Program-made: the position numbers and the translations under genes
Notes under the pieces: model-generated
Told to the model about the DNA's origin: nothing
What the model saw: the letters and a program-made list of their open reading frames with translations, nothing else
Database searches by the model: none
In this document: piece after piece, positions 1 through 10,932 of the stretch
Layout of the letters: the number at the start of each line of letters is the position of its first letter
How positions within the stretch are numbered: the stretch's first letter is position 1
Assembly: GCF_013602415.1 (NCBI RefSeq)
Contig: NZ_WPAG02000002.1
Coordinates: forward strand, 3,599,480 to 3,663,479
DNA length: 64,000 nt
Direction of reading: 5' to 3'
Source of the DNA: Rhodococcus sp. B50
GTDB lineage: Bacteria > Actinomycetota > Actinomycetes > Mycobacteriales > Mycobacteriaceae

Positions 1-1150
1 TGGTCGCGAGCGTGCCGTTGAGGGTCGCGGCCGTCTGCGGCTTGCCGTTCTCGTCGCGGTACCGGACGTTCAGGCGACGCCCCTGGAAGGTCGTGCAATT
101 CGACGTCGACGTGAGCTCACGGTAGCGCTCCTGCGTGGGCACCCATGCCTCGCAGTCGAACTTGCGGGAGGCCGAGGAACCGAGATCGCCGGCGGCGACG
201 TCGATGACGCGGTACGGCACGTCGATGGCGGCGAGCATCTCGCGCTCCCAAGCCAGCAGACGCTCGTGTTCCGCCGCGGCTTCCTCGGGCCGGCAGTAGA
301 CGAACATCTCGACCTTGTCGAACTGGTGCACACGGATGATGCCGCGGGTGTCCTTGCCGTAGCTGCCCGCCTCTCGACGGAAGCACGACGACCAGCCCGC
401 GTACCGCTTCGGGCCCTTCGACAAGTCGAGGATCTCGCCCGAGTGGTAACCCGCGAGCGGCACCTCGGAGGTGCCCACGAGATAGAGGTCGTCCTCCTCG
501 AGCCGGTACACCTCGTCGGCGTGCTGACCGAGGAAGCCGGTGCCCTGCATGACCTCGGGACGCACGAGCACGGGCGGGATCATCATCGTGAACCCGTTCG
601 AGGTGGCCTTCTGCGCGGCGAGCTGCAGCAGACCCAGCTGCAGCAGCGCACCGTAACCGGTGAGGAAGTAGAACCGGGCTCCGGAGACCTTGGCGCCGCG
701 CTCCATGTCGATCAGCCCCAGCGACTCGCCGAGCGCGAGGTGGTCCTTCGGTTCGAAGTCGAAGGTGGGCAACTCGCCGACGGTCTCGAGCGTGACGAAG
801 TCGTCCTCGCCGCCCGCGGGCACGCCGTCCTGCACAACGTTGGAGATCGCGAGGTGCGCGCGATCGAAGGCCTCCTGCGCAGCGTGCTGCTCGGCCTCGA
901 GCTCCTTGACCTTCGCCGCCAGCTCCTTGGCGCCGTCGAGCAGCGCGGGACGTTCCTCGGGGGACGCCTTGCCGACCTTCTTGCCCAGGGCCTTCTGTTC
1001 GGCACGTGCATTGTCACCGGCGAGGACCGCGGCGCGACGAGAGGCGTCGGCCTCGAGCAGCACGTCGACGAGGCCCGGGTCCTCCCCCCGCATGCGCTGC
1101 GACTCGCGGACGGCATCGGGATTCTCGCGGAGGAACTTGAGGTCGATCAC
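1..1150 (-). CDS. serS: Seryl-tRNA synthetase, 3' end cut by window edge
   Basis: Charges tRNA-Ser with serine in the cytoplasm (class II aminoacyl-tRNA synthetase). The GTG start at 1150 gives the typical opening [15 protein letters not shown]. Residues of about 30-100 form the antiparallel coiled-coil arm that grips the tRNA variable loop. A class II core follows, with TSEVPL and the motif 2 stretch [14 protein letters not shown]. About 383 residues are visible; the last 35-40, including motif 3, lie beyond base 1. The gene follows the ankyrin gene by 11 nt in the same direction, so the two are probably co-transcribed. Identity is secure; only the C-terminus is missing. Confidence 0.96.
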   Translation of the reverse strand, partial: MIDLKFLRENPDAVRESQRMRGEDPGLVDVLLEADASRRAAVLAGDNARAEQKALGKKVGKASPEERPALLDGAKELAAKVKELEAEQHAAQEAFDRAHLAISNVVQDGVPAGGEDDFVTLETVGELPTFDFEPKDHLALGESLGLIDMERGAKVSGARFYFLTGYGALLQLGLLQLAAQKATSNGFTMMIPPVLVRPEVMQGTGFLGQHADEVYRLEEDDLYLVGTSEVPLAGYHSGEILDLSKGPKRYAGWSSCFRREAGSYGKDTRGIIRVHQFDKVEMFVYCRPEEAAAEHERLLAWEREMLAAIDVPYRVIDVAAGDLGSSASRKFDCEAWVPTQERYRELTSTSNCTTFQGRRLNVRYRDENGKPQTAATLNGTLAT

Positions 1151-1161
1151 GGAATCGAAGC

Positions 1162-1554
1162 CTACCGCTGCCAGAGTTCCAGGTAGTCGTCGCGCCCGAA
1201 CATCGTCGCGGTGTCCTCCGCGGTGGGATGTCCGTGACGCGGGTTCGCACCGGCCTCGGCGAGCACCCGCACGACCGACTCCGCGCCCTTGAAGACCGCA
1301 CCCGCGAGAGGCGACTGACCGCGGTCGTTGAGCCGGTCGACGTCGGCCCCCCGGTCGACCAGGGCCTGTACGGCCTCGGCGTGTCCGTGATAGGACGCCA
1401 ACATGAGCAGCGTGTCGCCGGTCTCGTTGGTGAGGTTCACGGGAACCCCGGCATCGACGTATGCGGTGAGTGTCTCGACGTCTCCCTGCCGGGCGGCGTC
1501 GAAGGTGTGCTTGGCGATCTCGAGAATCTGCGGATCGATCGGGTCGTCGGCCAT
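1162..1554 (-). CDS. Ankyrin repeat protein
   Basis: A 130-residue soluble protein built almost entirely of ankyrin repeats. The hallmark segments [17 protein letters not shown] and [17 protein letters not shown] each carry the helix-turn-helix and the following GAD/GAN loop. Such small actinobacterial ankyrin proteins are presumed protein-binding scaffolds; the partner is unknown. It has the ATG start at 1554, lies 33 nt from the divergent gene at 1588 and 11 nt upstream of serS. It may simply ride on the serS transcript. Confidence 0.9.
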   Translation of the reverse strand: MADDPIDPQILEIAKHTFDAARQGDVETLTAYVDAGVPVNLTNETGDTLLMLASYHGHAEAVQALVDRGADVDRLNDRGQSPLAGAVFKGAESVVRVLAEAGANPRHGHPTAEDTATMFGRDDYLELWQR

Positions 1555-1587
1555 GAGCCGAAACTACCTGCGTCCACTCGAACAGGC

Positions 1588-2649
1588 ATGATGGAAGTGA
1601 TGGCCGAAGACAACAAGCCCAAGCCCGACCGTCGCCCGCCCTCGGCGCGGTTGACTCGACGCGCCCTGGTGCTCGTCGCGGCCGGTGCCGTCCTGGCGGC
1701 GATCGCGACGTTCGTCGTCGCGGGGTTCCAGGGCACCGACGGCGGGGACGAGAACGGCGGCGCCGGCATCAGCACCACCGGCGCGGTCGCGGGGGAAGCG
1801 TTCGGTACCGCCACCGCCGGCGACTGCCTGAACTGGAGCGCTCTCGACGCGAGCGACCTCGCGAAGGTCGACTGCGCCGAGACGCACCTGTTCGAGGTGG
1901 CCGCCGACATCGATCTGAGTCTGTATCCCGGCACCGAGTGGGGACCGGGCTCGCGGTTCCCGTCGGTCACGCGCTTCACCGAGCTTCGCGACGAGCAGTG
2001 CGCACCGGCCGCGCTGGACTATCTCGACGGCCGGTTCGACCCGAACGGCAAGTTCAGTATCGGCCTGATCAATCCAGGTGAGGCGGGCTGGGCGGCCGGC
2101 GAACGCACCCTGCGGTGCGGCCTGCAGTTCTCGTCGACCACCGGCAACCTGCTGCCGATCAAGGGCCGGGTCGCCGACCAGGACCAGTCGCGCGCGTGGG
2201 ACGTCGGTGTATGCATCGGCATCAACAACGGTGTGCCCGCCGATCCGGTGGAGTGCTCCAAGCCGCACGCTTTCGAGGTCGTCGCGGTGGTCGACCTGGG
2301 CGGACAGTTCCCCGGCGGCCTACCGAGCATCGAGGATCAGGACGGCTACCTCGAGGAGACGTGCACGCGCCTGGTCAACGAGTACCTCGGCAGCCCGGAG
2401 GCACTGCGGAACAAGACGCTGACACTGTTCTGGGACAACCTCGACTACGACAGCTGGCTCGCCGGCAGCCGCAAGGTGAACTGCTCGATCGGCAAGCAGG
2501 TCGAAGGTGGTGGCTTCTCGTCGATCACCGGCAGCGCCAAGGGCGACATCCTCATCGACGGCCAGCCGCCCGTGCCGCCGCCGCCCGTGCCGGAAGGCCG
2601 GTCGTTGCCGACGCCGCTGCCGGGCGCCGTCCCCCTGCCGGGGTCGTGA
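1588..2649 (+). CDS. Septum-formation-family membrane-anchored protein
   Basis: A 353-residue protein with a basic N-terminus, one membrane segment at about residues 24-47 ([20 protein letters not shown]) and a large extracytoplasmic part. The outer part holds two related halves with spaced cysteines ([35 protein letters not shown]). This duplicated C...C...H-FEV pattern is that of the actinobacterial septum formation (Septum_form) family. The tail is proline-rich ([11 protein letters not shown]). ATG codons at 1588, 1591 and 1600 are all in frame with no clear ribosome site, so the first is used here. The next gene starts 1 nt after its stop, so the pair is an operon. The precise role is unproven. 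Confidence 0.75.
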   Translation: MMEVMAEDNKPKPDRRPPSARLTRRALVLVAAGAVLAAIATFVVAGFQGTDGGDENGGAGISTTGAVAGEAFGTATAGDCLNWSALDASDLAKVDCAETHLFEVAADIDLSLYPGTEWGPGSRFPSVTRFTELRDEQCAPAALDYLDGRFDPNGKFSIGLINPGEAGWAAGERTLRCGLQFSSTTGNLLPIKGRVADQDQSRAWDVGVCIGINNGVPADPVECSKPHAFEVVAVVDLGGQFPGGLPSIEDQDGYLEETCTRLVNEYLGSPEALRNKTLTLFWDNLDYDSWLAGSRKVNCSIGKQVEGGGFSSITGSAKGDILIDGQPPVPPPPVPEGRSLPTPLPGAVPLPGS

Positions 2650-2650
2650 C

Positions 2651-3001
2651 GTGCCGGTGCACATGGAGGACGAGCACTTCGAGGAGCTCGTCTCGGAAGC
2701 ACTCGACGAGATCCCCCGCGAACTCGCGCGGGCGATCGACAACGTCGTAGTGCTCGTCGAACCACGCCACGAGGACGAACCGGACCTGCTGGGTCTGTAC
2801 CAAGGTGTCGCGCTCACCGAGCGCGACAGCCACTATGCGGGATCGCTACCGGACATGATCACGATCTACCGCGACGCGATCCTCGACATCTGCGACAGCG
2901 ACGACGACGTGGTGCACGAAGTGCTCGTCACGGTCGTCCACGAGATCGCACATTATTTCGGAATCGACGAAGAGCGCCTCCACCAGCTGGGCTGGGGCTG
3001 A
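2651..3001 (+). CDS. Zincin-like metallopeptidase family protein
   Basis: A 116-residue protein with a textbook zinc-protease signature, HEIAHYFGIDEE at residues 97-108. This is HExxHxxGxxxE, so H97, H101 and E107 would bind zinc and E98 would be catalytic. The size and the N-terminal FEELVSEALDEIPRE match the small actinobacterial possible metallopeptidase family (PF06262 type). The GTG start at 2651 is translationally coupled to the preceding stop; an in-frame ATG at 2663 is an alternative. The substrate is unknown. Confidence 0.85.
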   Translation: MPVHMEDEHFEELVSEALDEIPRELARAIDNVVVLVEPRHEDEPDLLGLYQGVALTERDSHYAGSLPDMITIYRDAILDICDSDDDVVHEVLVTVVHEIAHYFGIDEERLHQLGWG

Positions 3002-3028
3002 GGCGCTCTTCGCGATCGGTACCCGGTG

Positions 3029-3190
3029 CTACTTGTTGCGCGCGGCGGTCGCCTTGTCGAGGCGCGGACCCTTGGCCTTGCGCTGACCGAAGTGCGGGCT
3101 GAGCGTCGAGACGACGAACATGATGACGGTTCCGACAACGACGACGGCCACGGTGAGCCACACGACGATGACGCCGAAGAGTTCCAACAT
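3029..3190 (-). CDS. 53-residue single-pass membrane protein
   Basis: A short reading frame with an ATG start at 3190 and a TAG stop at 3029. It encodes a hydrophobic segment at residues 2-28 (ELFGVIVVWLTVAVVVVG and onward) followed by a basic, soluble tail (FGQRKAKGPRLDKATAARNK). The order membrane helix then positive tail, and coding-like third-position GC, argue for a real small protein. No family is recognised. It stands alone between the zincin (convergent) and the ABM gene (same strand). Confidence 0.6.
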   Translation of the reverse strand: MLELFGVIVVWLTVAVVVVGTVIMFVVSTLSPHFGQRKAKGPRLDKATAARNK

Positions 3191-3268
3191 GCCCGGTTAC
3201 CTCCACAGTCGATGTCACTTCGAGGCAGACGGCACACGTCCGCCCCGGGGGTCACCCTACCGTCCGCG

Positions 3269-3310
3269 TTTCACCGGCTGACGACCGACTCCGCCCGCGC
3301 TCCGGTGAAA
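3269..3310 (-). terminator. Inverted repeat downstream of the ABM gene
   Basis: Perfect 9-bp arms TTTCACCGG (3269-3277) and CCGGTGAAA (3302-3310), separated by 24 nt. They lie just past the stop of the ABM gene and before the 53-residue gene. It may end the ABM transcript or act as an operator for the small gene; there is no U-tract, so the role is open. Confidence 0.35.
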
Positions 3311-3312
3311 GC

Positions 3313-3600
3313 TCAGAGGGTGGTGAAGTGCCCGAGCTTGGGCGCTCCCGCCAGGAGGGGTCCGAGATCGGTGATGGCACCCTCGCCGGCGCGGAACTTG
3401 CGGTACGCGGCGTCGTGCTCGGCCGAGCGCCACTTCTCCACGACCACCCAGCGGGCCTCGTTCTTCTGGTCGACGAGGATCTCGATGCCGTCGCATCCGT
3501 CGAACTGTCGCGTCTCGTCGAGCACGCGCGTCATGACCTTCTTCGCGTCGTCGAGGGAGTCGGCCTTGAATTCGAGTTCGAGCAGAGCGGTGAGCGCCAT
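3313..3600 (-). CDS. Antibiotic biosynthesis monooxygenase (ABM) family protein
   Basis: A 95-residue dimeric alpha-beta barrel type protein. Typical ABM features are an N-terminal beta strand (MALTALLELEF), a helix (DSLDDAKKVMTRVLDETR), the central GIEILVDQKNEARWVVVEKWRS and a C-terminal HFTTL strand. The start at 3600 is preceded by a GGAAGG ribosome site; a longer in-frame extension upstream lacks one. Members include cofactor-free quinone-forming monooxygenases and haem-degrading enzymes. No haem-ligand pattern is evident here, so the substrate is undetermined. Confidence 0.82.
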   Translation of the reverse strand: MALTALLELEFKADSLDDAKKVMTRVLDETRQFDGCDGIEILVDQKNEARWVVVEKWRSAEHDAAYRKFRAGEGAITDLGPLLAGAPKLGHFTTL

Positions 3601-3687
3601 GGGAGACCTTCCGTGATGTGCGATGTGACTGCCCTCACCACATTTCCCCATGGATGAGAACTGCGCAACAGCTTGCCGGAAACAGGA

Positions 3688-4116
3688 TTACCGGGACGCC
3701 GACGTGAGTGCGGGGAGTACGTGGTGCTCGAGCAGCGGCGCGAGATCGTCGGGCAGCGGAAGGTCCGCCGGATCGAGCCAGCGCGTCTCGGCGATCTCCG
3801 CCGCAGCGCCGGCGACCTCCACGAGCGGATGCTCGTACACGGTTCCTTCGAGCCGGTAGCCGGGCTCGTTGGCGGCGTCGGCGTCGAAGACCCCGATCAG
3901 ACGCAACGAGGAGAGGTCCAGTTCGGCGCCCAGCTCCTCGGCGCACTCGCGAACGGCGGTCTCGGCAGGGGTCTCCCCCGGATCCGGCTTGCCTCCGGGC
4001 AGCATGAATCGCGACGTGTTCCGCTTCCGCACGGTGAGCACCTCACCGGCGGCGTTGCGGAGAACGACGGCGCTCACCCGAATCACACGGTCACCGATCA
4101 CGCGGTCCTGGGTCAC
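3688..4116 (-). CDS. Nudix hydrolase
   Basis: A 142-residue enzyme with the complete Nudix box at residues 41-63, of the form GxxxxxE(x7)RExxEExG: GGKPDPGETP then RECAEELGA. The glutamates bind the divalent metal used to cleave a nucleoside diphosphate linked to another moiety. The preceding SAVVLRNAAGEVLTVRKR strand and the later TRWLDPADLP are typical of MutT-like house-cleaning members, but the substrate cannot be read from sequence. It is a stand-alone gene on the minus strand, 19 nt downstream of the SDR gene. Confidence 0.92.
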   Translation of the reverse strand: MTQDRVIGDRVIRVSAVVLRNAAGEVLTVRKRNTSRFMLPGGKPDPGETPAETAVRECAEELGAELDLSSLRLIGVFDADAANEPGYRLEGTVYEHPLVEVAGAAAEIAETRWLDPADLPLPDDLAPLLEHHVLPALTSASR

Positions 4117-4135
4117 CGGACCATCCTAGGACCCG

Positions 4136-4894
4136 TCAGAACATGCTGTAGCCACCGTCGATGAGCGTGGTGCTGCCCGTCTGGAAGGACGACGCGTCGC
4201 CGGCGAGGTAGACCGCGATTCCCTCGAAGTCCTCCGGGGTGCCCCACCGGCCGAGCGGCACGCGGCCGATGACGTTCGAGTTGAAGGCGTCGGACGCCTG
4301 CAGCGGACCGGTCATGTCGGTGGCGATCCAGCCCGGCAGCACACTGTTGACCCGGATCCGGTGACGCGCGAACTCGACGGCGCATCCGTTGGCGAGCGCG
4401 AGCACCGCGGCCTTGCTCGCCGCATAGGGCTGGTTGCGTCCGGCGCCCTGCAGCGCACCGAGGCTCGACGTGACGATCATCGAACCCCCGGTGCCCTGTT
4501 CGACGAGCACGCGTGAGGTCTCCCGCATCGTGAAGAACGCACCGTCGACGTTGGTGGCCATGACCGAGCGGTACCGTTCGGTCGTCGACTCGTGGAACTT
4601 CTGCAGCGACGATCCGATTCCGGCGTTGACCACCACGACGTCGAGCCCGCCGAAGTCCTCGACGAGGGCCGCGACACCGTCGGTCACGGCCCGCTCGTCG
4701 GAGACGTCCACCGATCGGGTGGCCACACGGCCGGCGAACCTCCCGATGTCCGCCGCCGCGTCCGCGAGTTTGTCCTCGCTTCGACCCCACAGGGTGACGT
4801 CGGCCCCGGTGCGGGCGAGACCTCGGGCCATGCCGAGACCGATCCCGGTGGAACCGCCGGTGACGAGAGCGCGCTTGCCTGTGAGGTCGAACAT
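4136..4894 (-). CDS. SDR family NAD(P)-dependent oxidoreductase
   Basis: A 252-residue classical short-chain dehydrogenase. Cofactor motif TGGSTGIG is at residues 12-19, NAG at 90-92, catalytic Ser143/144, Tyr157 and Lys161 (YAASK), and LPGWIATDM after the active site. The aspartate expected for NAD preference is replaced by GRSEDK, which suggests NADP. It is the last gene of a minus-strand run that starts with the thiolase at 9773, and it follows the acyl-CoA dehydrogenase by 24 nt. A role in oxidising or reducing a hydroxyacyl or alcohol intermediate of the same pathway is likely but inferred. Confidence 0.88.
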   Translation of the reverse strand: MFDLTGKRALVTGGSTGIGLGMARGLARTGADVTLWGRSEDKLADAAADIGRFAGRVATRSVDVSDERAVTDGVAALVEDFGGLDVVVVNAGIGSSLQKFHESTTERYRSVMATNVDGAFFTMRETSRVLVEQGTGGSMIVTSSLGALQGAGRNQPYAASKAAVLALANGCAVEFARHRIRVNSVLPGWIATDMTGPLQASDAFNSNVIGRVPLGRWGTPEDFEGIAVYLAGDASSFQTGSTTLIDGGYSMF

Positions 4895-4918
4895 CGAATC
4901 CCTCTTCCCGTGAACCGA

Positions 4919-6076
4919 TTACGCGTAGTGTGCAGCGATGTCGCGGCCGATGATCTCCTTCATGATCTCGGTGGTGCCACCGTAGATCGTCTGGATGCGC
5001 GCATCGACGTAGGCGCGGCCGATCGGGTACTCCATCATGTAGCCGTACCCGCCGTGCAGCTGCACGCAGCGATCGACGACGCGCTTCTGCAGTTCCGTCG
5101 CCCACCACTTGGCCTTCGACGCATCCACCGGCGTGAGCTCCCCGGCGTTGAGGGCGAGCACGCAGCGGTCGACATGCGACTCGGTGATCTCGATCTCGGT
5201 GAGCATCTCGGCAAGCACGAAGCGGGTGTTCTGCAGGTCGCCGATGGCCTTGCCGAAGGCCTTGCGCTCGAAGACGTACTGCGCGGTCCACTCGTAGGCG
5301 GCCCGCGCCGAGGTGATCGCGCTGACCGCGATACCGATGCGTTCGAGGGGCAGATTCTCCATGAGATGCACGAAGCCACGCCCCTCGGTACCGAGCAGGT
5401 TCTCCGCGGGGACGCGGGCGTCCTCGAAGACGAGTTCGGCGGTGTCCTGCGCGGCCAGCCCGACCTTGTGGAGCTTGCGGCCACGGCCGAAGCCGGGAGT
5501 GTCGCGTTCGACGACGATGAGCGAGAAGCCCTTCGAGCCCGCGCTCGGGTCGGTGCGGCACACCACGATGACGAGATCGGAGTGGATTCCGTTGGTGATG
5601 AACGTCTTCTGGCCGTTGATCACCCATTCGTCACCGTCGCGCACCGCAGTCGCCTTCACGCCCTGCAGGTCGGATCCGGCTCCGGGCTCGGTCATCGCGA
5701 TCGCGCCGATGCGCTCACCGGTGGCCATCTTCGGCAGCCAGCGGGCCTTCTGCTCCTCCGTGCCGAGGTGCACGATGTACGGGATCGTGATGTCGTCCTG
5801 CAGCGAAAGGCCCGCACCGAACGAGGTCGTCCCGGTACGTGCGATCTCCTCCTGCACGACGTGACGGAACCGGTAGTCGGCCACGCCCGAGCCACCGAAT
5901 TCCTCCGGCGCTCCCAGACCGACGATGCCGGACTTACCGGCGGCGATCCATGCCGAGCGGTCGACGAGCCGCTCTTCTTCCCACTTCTCGTAGTTCGGTT
6001 CGATCTCGCGGGCGAGGAATTCGCGCACGGTCTCCCGGTATGCCTCGTGGTCGTCGTCGAAATGGGTGCGTTTCAT
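4919..6076 (-). CDS. Acyl-CoA dehydrogenase
   Basis: A 385-residue FAD enzyme that introduces the alpha-beta double bond into an acyl-CoA. The family signature AMTEPGAGSDLQG is near residues 127-139, GQKTFITNG at 155-163, and the C-terminal QLHGGYGYMMEYPIGRAYVD and QTIYGGTTEIMKEIIGRDI are intact. The position that holds the catalytic Glu in medium-chain enzymes (YEGT) is YGGT. Glu245 in LPLERIGIA matches the alternative catalytic site of long-chain and isovaleryl types. It starts 8 nt after the nitronate-monooxygenase-like gene, so it is part of the same operon. The substrate is unknown. Confidence 0.92.
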   Translation of the reverse strand: MKRTHFDDDHEAYRETVREFLAREIEPNYEKWEEERLVDRSAWIAAGKSGIVGLGAPEEFGGSGVADYRFRHVVQEEIARTGTTSFGAGLSLQDDITIPYIVHLGTEEQKARWLPKMATGERIGAIAMTEPGAGSDLQGVKATAVRDGDEWVINGQKTFITNGIHSDLVIVVCRTDPSAGSKGFSLIVVERDTPGFGRGRKLHKVGLAAQDTAELVFEDARVPAENLLGTEGRGFVHLMENLPLERIGIAVSAITSARAAYEWTAQYVFERKAFGKAIGDLQNTRFVLAEMLTEIEITESHVDRCVLALNAGELTPVDASKAKWWATELQKRVVDRCVQLHGGYGYMMEYPIGRAYVDARIQTIYGGTTEIMKEIIGRDIAAHYA

Positions 6077-6084
6077 GGCTTCTC

Positions 6085-7773
<1,689 letters not shown>

Positions 7774-7791
7774 TCACAGTCGGTGCTCGGG

Positions 7792-8553
7792 TCAGCGCGG
7801 AGCCATGCGGATCGCGCCGTCGAGGCGGATGACCTCGCCGTTGAGCATCGGGTTGGAGACGATGTGCGCGGCGAGGGCACCGTACTCGGACGGATCGCCC
7901 AGACGCGCGGGGTGCGGCACCTGCTGGCCGAGGGAGTCCTGGGCCTCTTGCGGCAGCGAACCGAGCAACGGGGTCTTGAACAGGCCCGGCGCGATGGTGA
8001 CGACGCGGATGAGCAGCGACGCGAGGTCGCGGGCGATCGGCAGGGTCATGCCGACGACGCCGCCCTTGGACGCCGAGTAGGCGGCCTGGCCGATCTGGCC
8101 GTCGAAGGCCGCAACGGAGGCGGTGTTGATGATCACGCCGCGCTCGCCGTCGATCGGCTCGGTCTTGGCGATCCGCTCGGCGGCCAGGCGGATGACGTTG
8201 AACGTGCCGAAGAGGTTGACGTCGACGACCTTCTTGAACGCGTCGAGCGGGAAGGCGCCCTTCTTGCTCACGGTCTTGATCGCGTTGCCGATGCCGGCGC
8301 AGTTCACCGCGACCCGCAGCGGGCCGAGCGACTCGGCGACGTCGAGAGCTTCGGTGACGGCGGCCTCGTCGGTGACGTCGGCGGCGACGAAGCGGACGCG
8401 GTCGCCGAGCTCCTTGGCGATGGTCTCACCGTTGGACGACGGCAGATCGATGATGACGATCTGCGCACCGTCGTTCAGCAGAGCCTTGACGGTGGCGAGA
8501 CCGAGGCCGGAGGCACCACCGGTGACGACGGCGACGCTGTCGTTGACGATCAT
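7792..8553 (-). CDS. SDR oxidoreductase, HSD10-like 3-hydroxyacyl-CoA dehydrogenase
   Basis: A 253-residue SDR with TGGASGLG at about residues 11-18, the NCAGIGNAI cofactor segment, AYSASKGG (Tyr/Lys catalytic pair) and [11 protein letters not shown]. The insert [23 protein letters not shown] and the ending [15 protein letters not shown] resemble type-2 3-hydroxyacyl-CoA dehydrogenases (17-beta-HSD10). It probably oxidises a 3-hydroxyacyl-CoA for the thiolase encoded 26 nt upstream. A close paralogue sits at 33583 on the other strand. The start at 8553 follows an AAGGGAAG ribosome site. Confidence 0.88.
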   Translation of the reverse strand: MIVNDSVAVVTGGASGLGLATVKALLNDGAQIVIIDLPSSNGETIAKELGDRVRFVAADVTDEAAVTEALDVAESLGPLRVAVNCAGIGNAIKTVSKKGAFPLDAFKKVVDVNLFGTFNVIRLAAERIAKTEPIDGERGVIINTASVAAFDGQIGQAAYSASKGGVVGMTLPIARDLASLLIRVVTIAPGLFKTPLLGSLPQEAQDSLGQQVPHPARLGDPSEYGALAAHIVSNPMLNGEVIRLDGAIRMAPR

Positions 8554-8579
8554 GTTCTTCCCTTCGATGTTGTTGTGAC

Positions 8580-9773
8580 TCAGATACGTTCGATGATGGT
8601 GGCGTTGGCCATGCCCGCGCCCTCGCACATGGTCTGCAGGCCGTAGCGTCCGCCGGTGGCCTCGAGGTGGTTGACGAGAGTGGACAGCAGGCGGGTACCC
8701 GACGATCCGAGCGCGTGGCCGAGCGCGATCGCACCGCCCCGCGGGTTGAGCTTGGCCGGATCGGCGCCGAATTCGTGTGCCCACGCGAGCGGCACGGGAG
8801 CGAAGGCCTCGTTGACCTCGTAAGCGTCGATGTCGTCGATGCTCAGGCCCGCCTTGGCGAGGACCTTCTGCGTCGCGGGGATCGGCGCGGTGAGCATGAA
8901 GACCGGGTCGTCGCCGGCGACGGAGAACGAGTGGAAACGCGCCCGTGGCGTGAGGCCGAGCTTGTTCGCCAGTTCCTCGCTCATGATCAGTGCAGCGGAG
9001 GCACCGTCGGTGAGCGGCGAGGAGTTGCCGGGGGTGATGATCCACTGCGCCTCGGGGAAGCGGGCGGCATAGTCCTCGGTGTAGAACGAGGGCTTCAGAC
9101 CGGCAAGACCTTCGGCGGTGGTGGTGGCGCGCACCGTCTCGTCGACGGTGTGCCGGACCTGCTCACCGGCGGCATTCGTCACGTCGATCGGGACGATTTC
9201 CTTGTCGAAGAAACCGGCCGCGATGGCCTCGGCAGCGCGCTGGTGCGAGCGCGCCGAGTAGGCGTCGAGCGCGTCGCGGTCGAGCTTCCACTTGGCGGCG
9301 ATGAGCTCGGCGGAGATGCCCTGGTTGACCAGACCCTCGGGGTAACGAGCGCGGATGCTCGGGCCGTGGGTGTCCTTGCCCATCGACGAGGTGCCCATGG
9401 GGATGCGGCTCATCGACTCGACACCGCACGCGATGACCATGTCGTAGGCGCCGGCGATGATGCCCTGCGCGGCGAAGTGCGCGGCCTGCTGGCTCGACCC
9501 GCACTGGCGGTCGATGGTGGTCGCGGGCACGGACTCGGGGAATCCGGCGGCGAGCAGCGCGGTGCGCGAGATGTTGAGGGACTGCTCGGAGGCCTGGTTG
9601 ACGCAACCGCCGATCACGTCGTCGACCTGCGCGGGGTCGATGCCGTTGCGTTCGACGAGGGAGCGGAGGACGTGGGCGAGAAGTTCGACGGGATGAGTGC
9701 CGGACAGGGCGCCACCCGGCTTGCCCTTACCGACGGCGGTGCGGACCACGTCGACGATGACAGCGTTGGTCAT
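8580..9773 (-). CDS. Thiolase (acetyl-CoA C-acyltransferase)
   Basis: A 397-residue thiolase with all three catalytic elements: Cys91 in [10 protein letters not shown] (acyl acceptor), His353 in [14 protein letters not shown] and Cys383 in [10 protein letters not shown]. It would cleave a 3-ketoacyl-CoA with CoA, or run the condensation backwards. It is the first gene of the minus-strand operon and is fed by the SDR behind it. The 171-nt divergent region to the quinone oxidoreductase holds several CGCTAA motifs. The family resembles FadA-type degradative enzymes, and I cannot assign chain length or a sterol substrate. Confidence 0.93.
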   Translation of the reverse strand: MTNAVIVDVVRTAVGKGKPGGALSGTHPVELLAHVLRSLVERNGIDPAQVDDVIGGCVNQASEQSLNISRTALLAAGFPESVPATTIDRQCGSSQQAAHFAAQGIIAGAYDMVIACGVESMSRIPMGTSSMGKDTHGPSIRARYPEGLVNQGISAELIAAKWKLDRDALDAYSARSHQRAAEAIAAGFFDKEIVPIDVTNAAGEQVRHTVDETVRATTTAEGLAGLKPSFYTEDYAARFPEAQWIITPGNSSPLTDGASAALIMSEELANKLGLTPRARFHSFSVAGDDPVFMLTAPIPATQKVLAKAGLSIDDIDAYEVNEAFAPVPLAWAHEFGADPAKLNPRGGAIALGHALGSSGTRLLSTLVNHLEATGGRYGLQTMCEGAGMANATIIERI

Positions 9774-9831
9774 GACGATCCTTTCGAAGGTGCAGAGTGC
9801 GGGCCGGAGACGTTCCCAGCGACGTACTTAT

Positions 9832-9899
9832 CGATCGCTAAAGCTTTATCACGGACTTAGCGCTCGGTCAACGGTCCCGGAGAGCTAGCGCACGCTAAG
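9832..9899. promoter_or_regulatory. Divergent promoter region with putative TetR operators
   Basis: Between the thiolase and quinone oxidoreductase genes the hexamer CGCTAA or its complement occurs at 9836-9841, 9857-9862 (TTAGCG) and 9893-9898. The perfect palindrome TAGCG-CA-CGCTA spans 9886-9897. The nonamer CGATCGCTA (9832-9840) recurs upstream of the paralogous TetR gene at 13663-13671. Clustered inverted motifs between divergent operons that include a TetR gene suggest its operators; binding is inferred. Confidence 0.5.
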
Positions 9900-9944
9900 C
9901 GACTCTGATAGTGATTGAGCACGACCCGAGTCGAGGAGACGCCC

Positions 9945-10922
9945 GTGCGCGCAGCCCAACTGACCGAACACGCCGGCCCCGACGCCGTCCGCGTGACCGA
10001 CATCCCCGAACCCGAGGCGGGCGACTCGCTCGTCCTCGTCGACCTGCACGCCGCCGGGGTGTCCTTCCCCGATCTGCTGCAGACGACCGGCGGCTACCAG
10101 ATGGTTCGGCCGCTGCCGTGCGTCCTCGGCGCCGAAGGCGCGGGCATCGTCCGCAGCGCCCCGGAGGACAGTGGCCTCGCCGCCGGACAGCGCGTCGCCG
10201 TGCTGTCCATCGCCGGATCGTGGCAGCAGACCGTCGCGCTGCCGCCTGAACTGGTGTTCCCACTGCCCGACAGTGTGTCGCTGACCGCGGGCGCCGGGAT
10301 GCTCATGAACTACCTCACCGCGCATTTCGCCCTCGACGAGCGCGCTCGGTACCGGGCCGGTGAGACCGTGCTCGTCCACGGCGCGGCGGGTGGCCTCGGA
10401 GTGGCGTCGCTGCAGGTCGCGGCGGCGCTCGGGCTCGAGACGATCGCGGTGGTGAGCACCGAGGAGAAGGCCGCGGTGGCCAAGGCCCACCGCGCGACCC
10501 ACACCGTCCTCGCCGACGGCTTCAAGGACCGCGTCCTCGAACTCACCGGCGGTCGCGGGGTGGACATCGTGCTCGATCCCGTCGGCGGCGACCGGTTCAC
10601 CGACAGCCTGCGCAGCCTCGCCCCGGGTGGGCGGGCCGTGGTCCTCGGCTTCACCGGCGGTAGCATTCCCACCGTGAAGGTCAATCGCCTTCTGCTGAAA
10701 AATATTTCGGTCGTCGGCGCCGGCTGGGGCGAGTACCTCCGCACCGTCCCCGACTACCCGGCGCGGCAGTGGGCCGCGCTCGAACCGCTGCTGCGCGACG
10801 GGACGCTCGTCGTGCCCGAACCCACGCTTCACCCCCTCGACGAGGCACCCACCGCGCTGCGTTCGCTCGAGAACCGTTCCGCGACCGGCAAGGTCGCGCT
10901 CGACCTGACTTCACGACCCTAG
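9945..10922 (+). CDS. NADPH:quinone oxidoreductase-like zinc-free MDR enzyme
   Basis: A 325-residue medium-chain dehydrogenase/reductase without zinc ligands. The cofactor motif VLVHGAAGGLGVASLQVA (about residues 142-159) and DIVLDPVGGDRF are typical of quinone oxidoreductase/enoyl reductase types. The GTG start at 9945 is set by the GAGGAG ribosome site six bases upstream; an ATG 30 bases earlier lacks one. It is the first gene of the plus-strand arm, followed after 10 nt by an enoyl-CoA hydratase gene. It may reduce an enoyl thioester or quinone linked to the acyl-CoA pathway. Confidence 0.88.
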   Translation: MRAAQLTEHAGPDAVRVTDIPEPEAGDSLVLVDLHAAGVSFPDLLQTTGGYQMVRPLPCVLGAEGAGIVRSAPEDSGLAAGQRVAVLSIAGSWQQTVALPPELVFPLPDSVSLTAGAGMLMNYLTAHFALDERARYRAGETVLVHGAAGGLGVASLQVAAALGLETIAVVSTEEKAAVAKAHRATHTVLADGFKDRVLELTGGRGVDIVLDPVGGDRFTDSLRSLAPGGRAVVLGFTGGSIPTVKVNRLLLKNISVVGAGWGEYLRTVPDYPARQWAALEPLLRDGTLVVPEPTLHPLDEAPTALRSLENRSATGKVALDLTSRP

Positions 10923-10932
10923 GAGCACAGCC

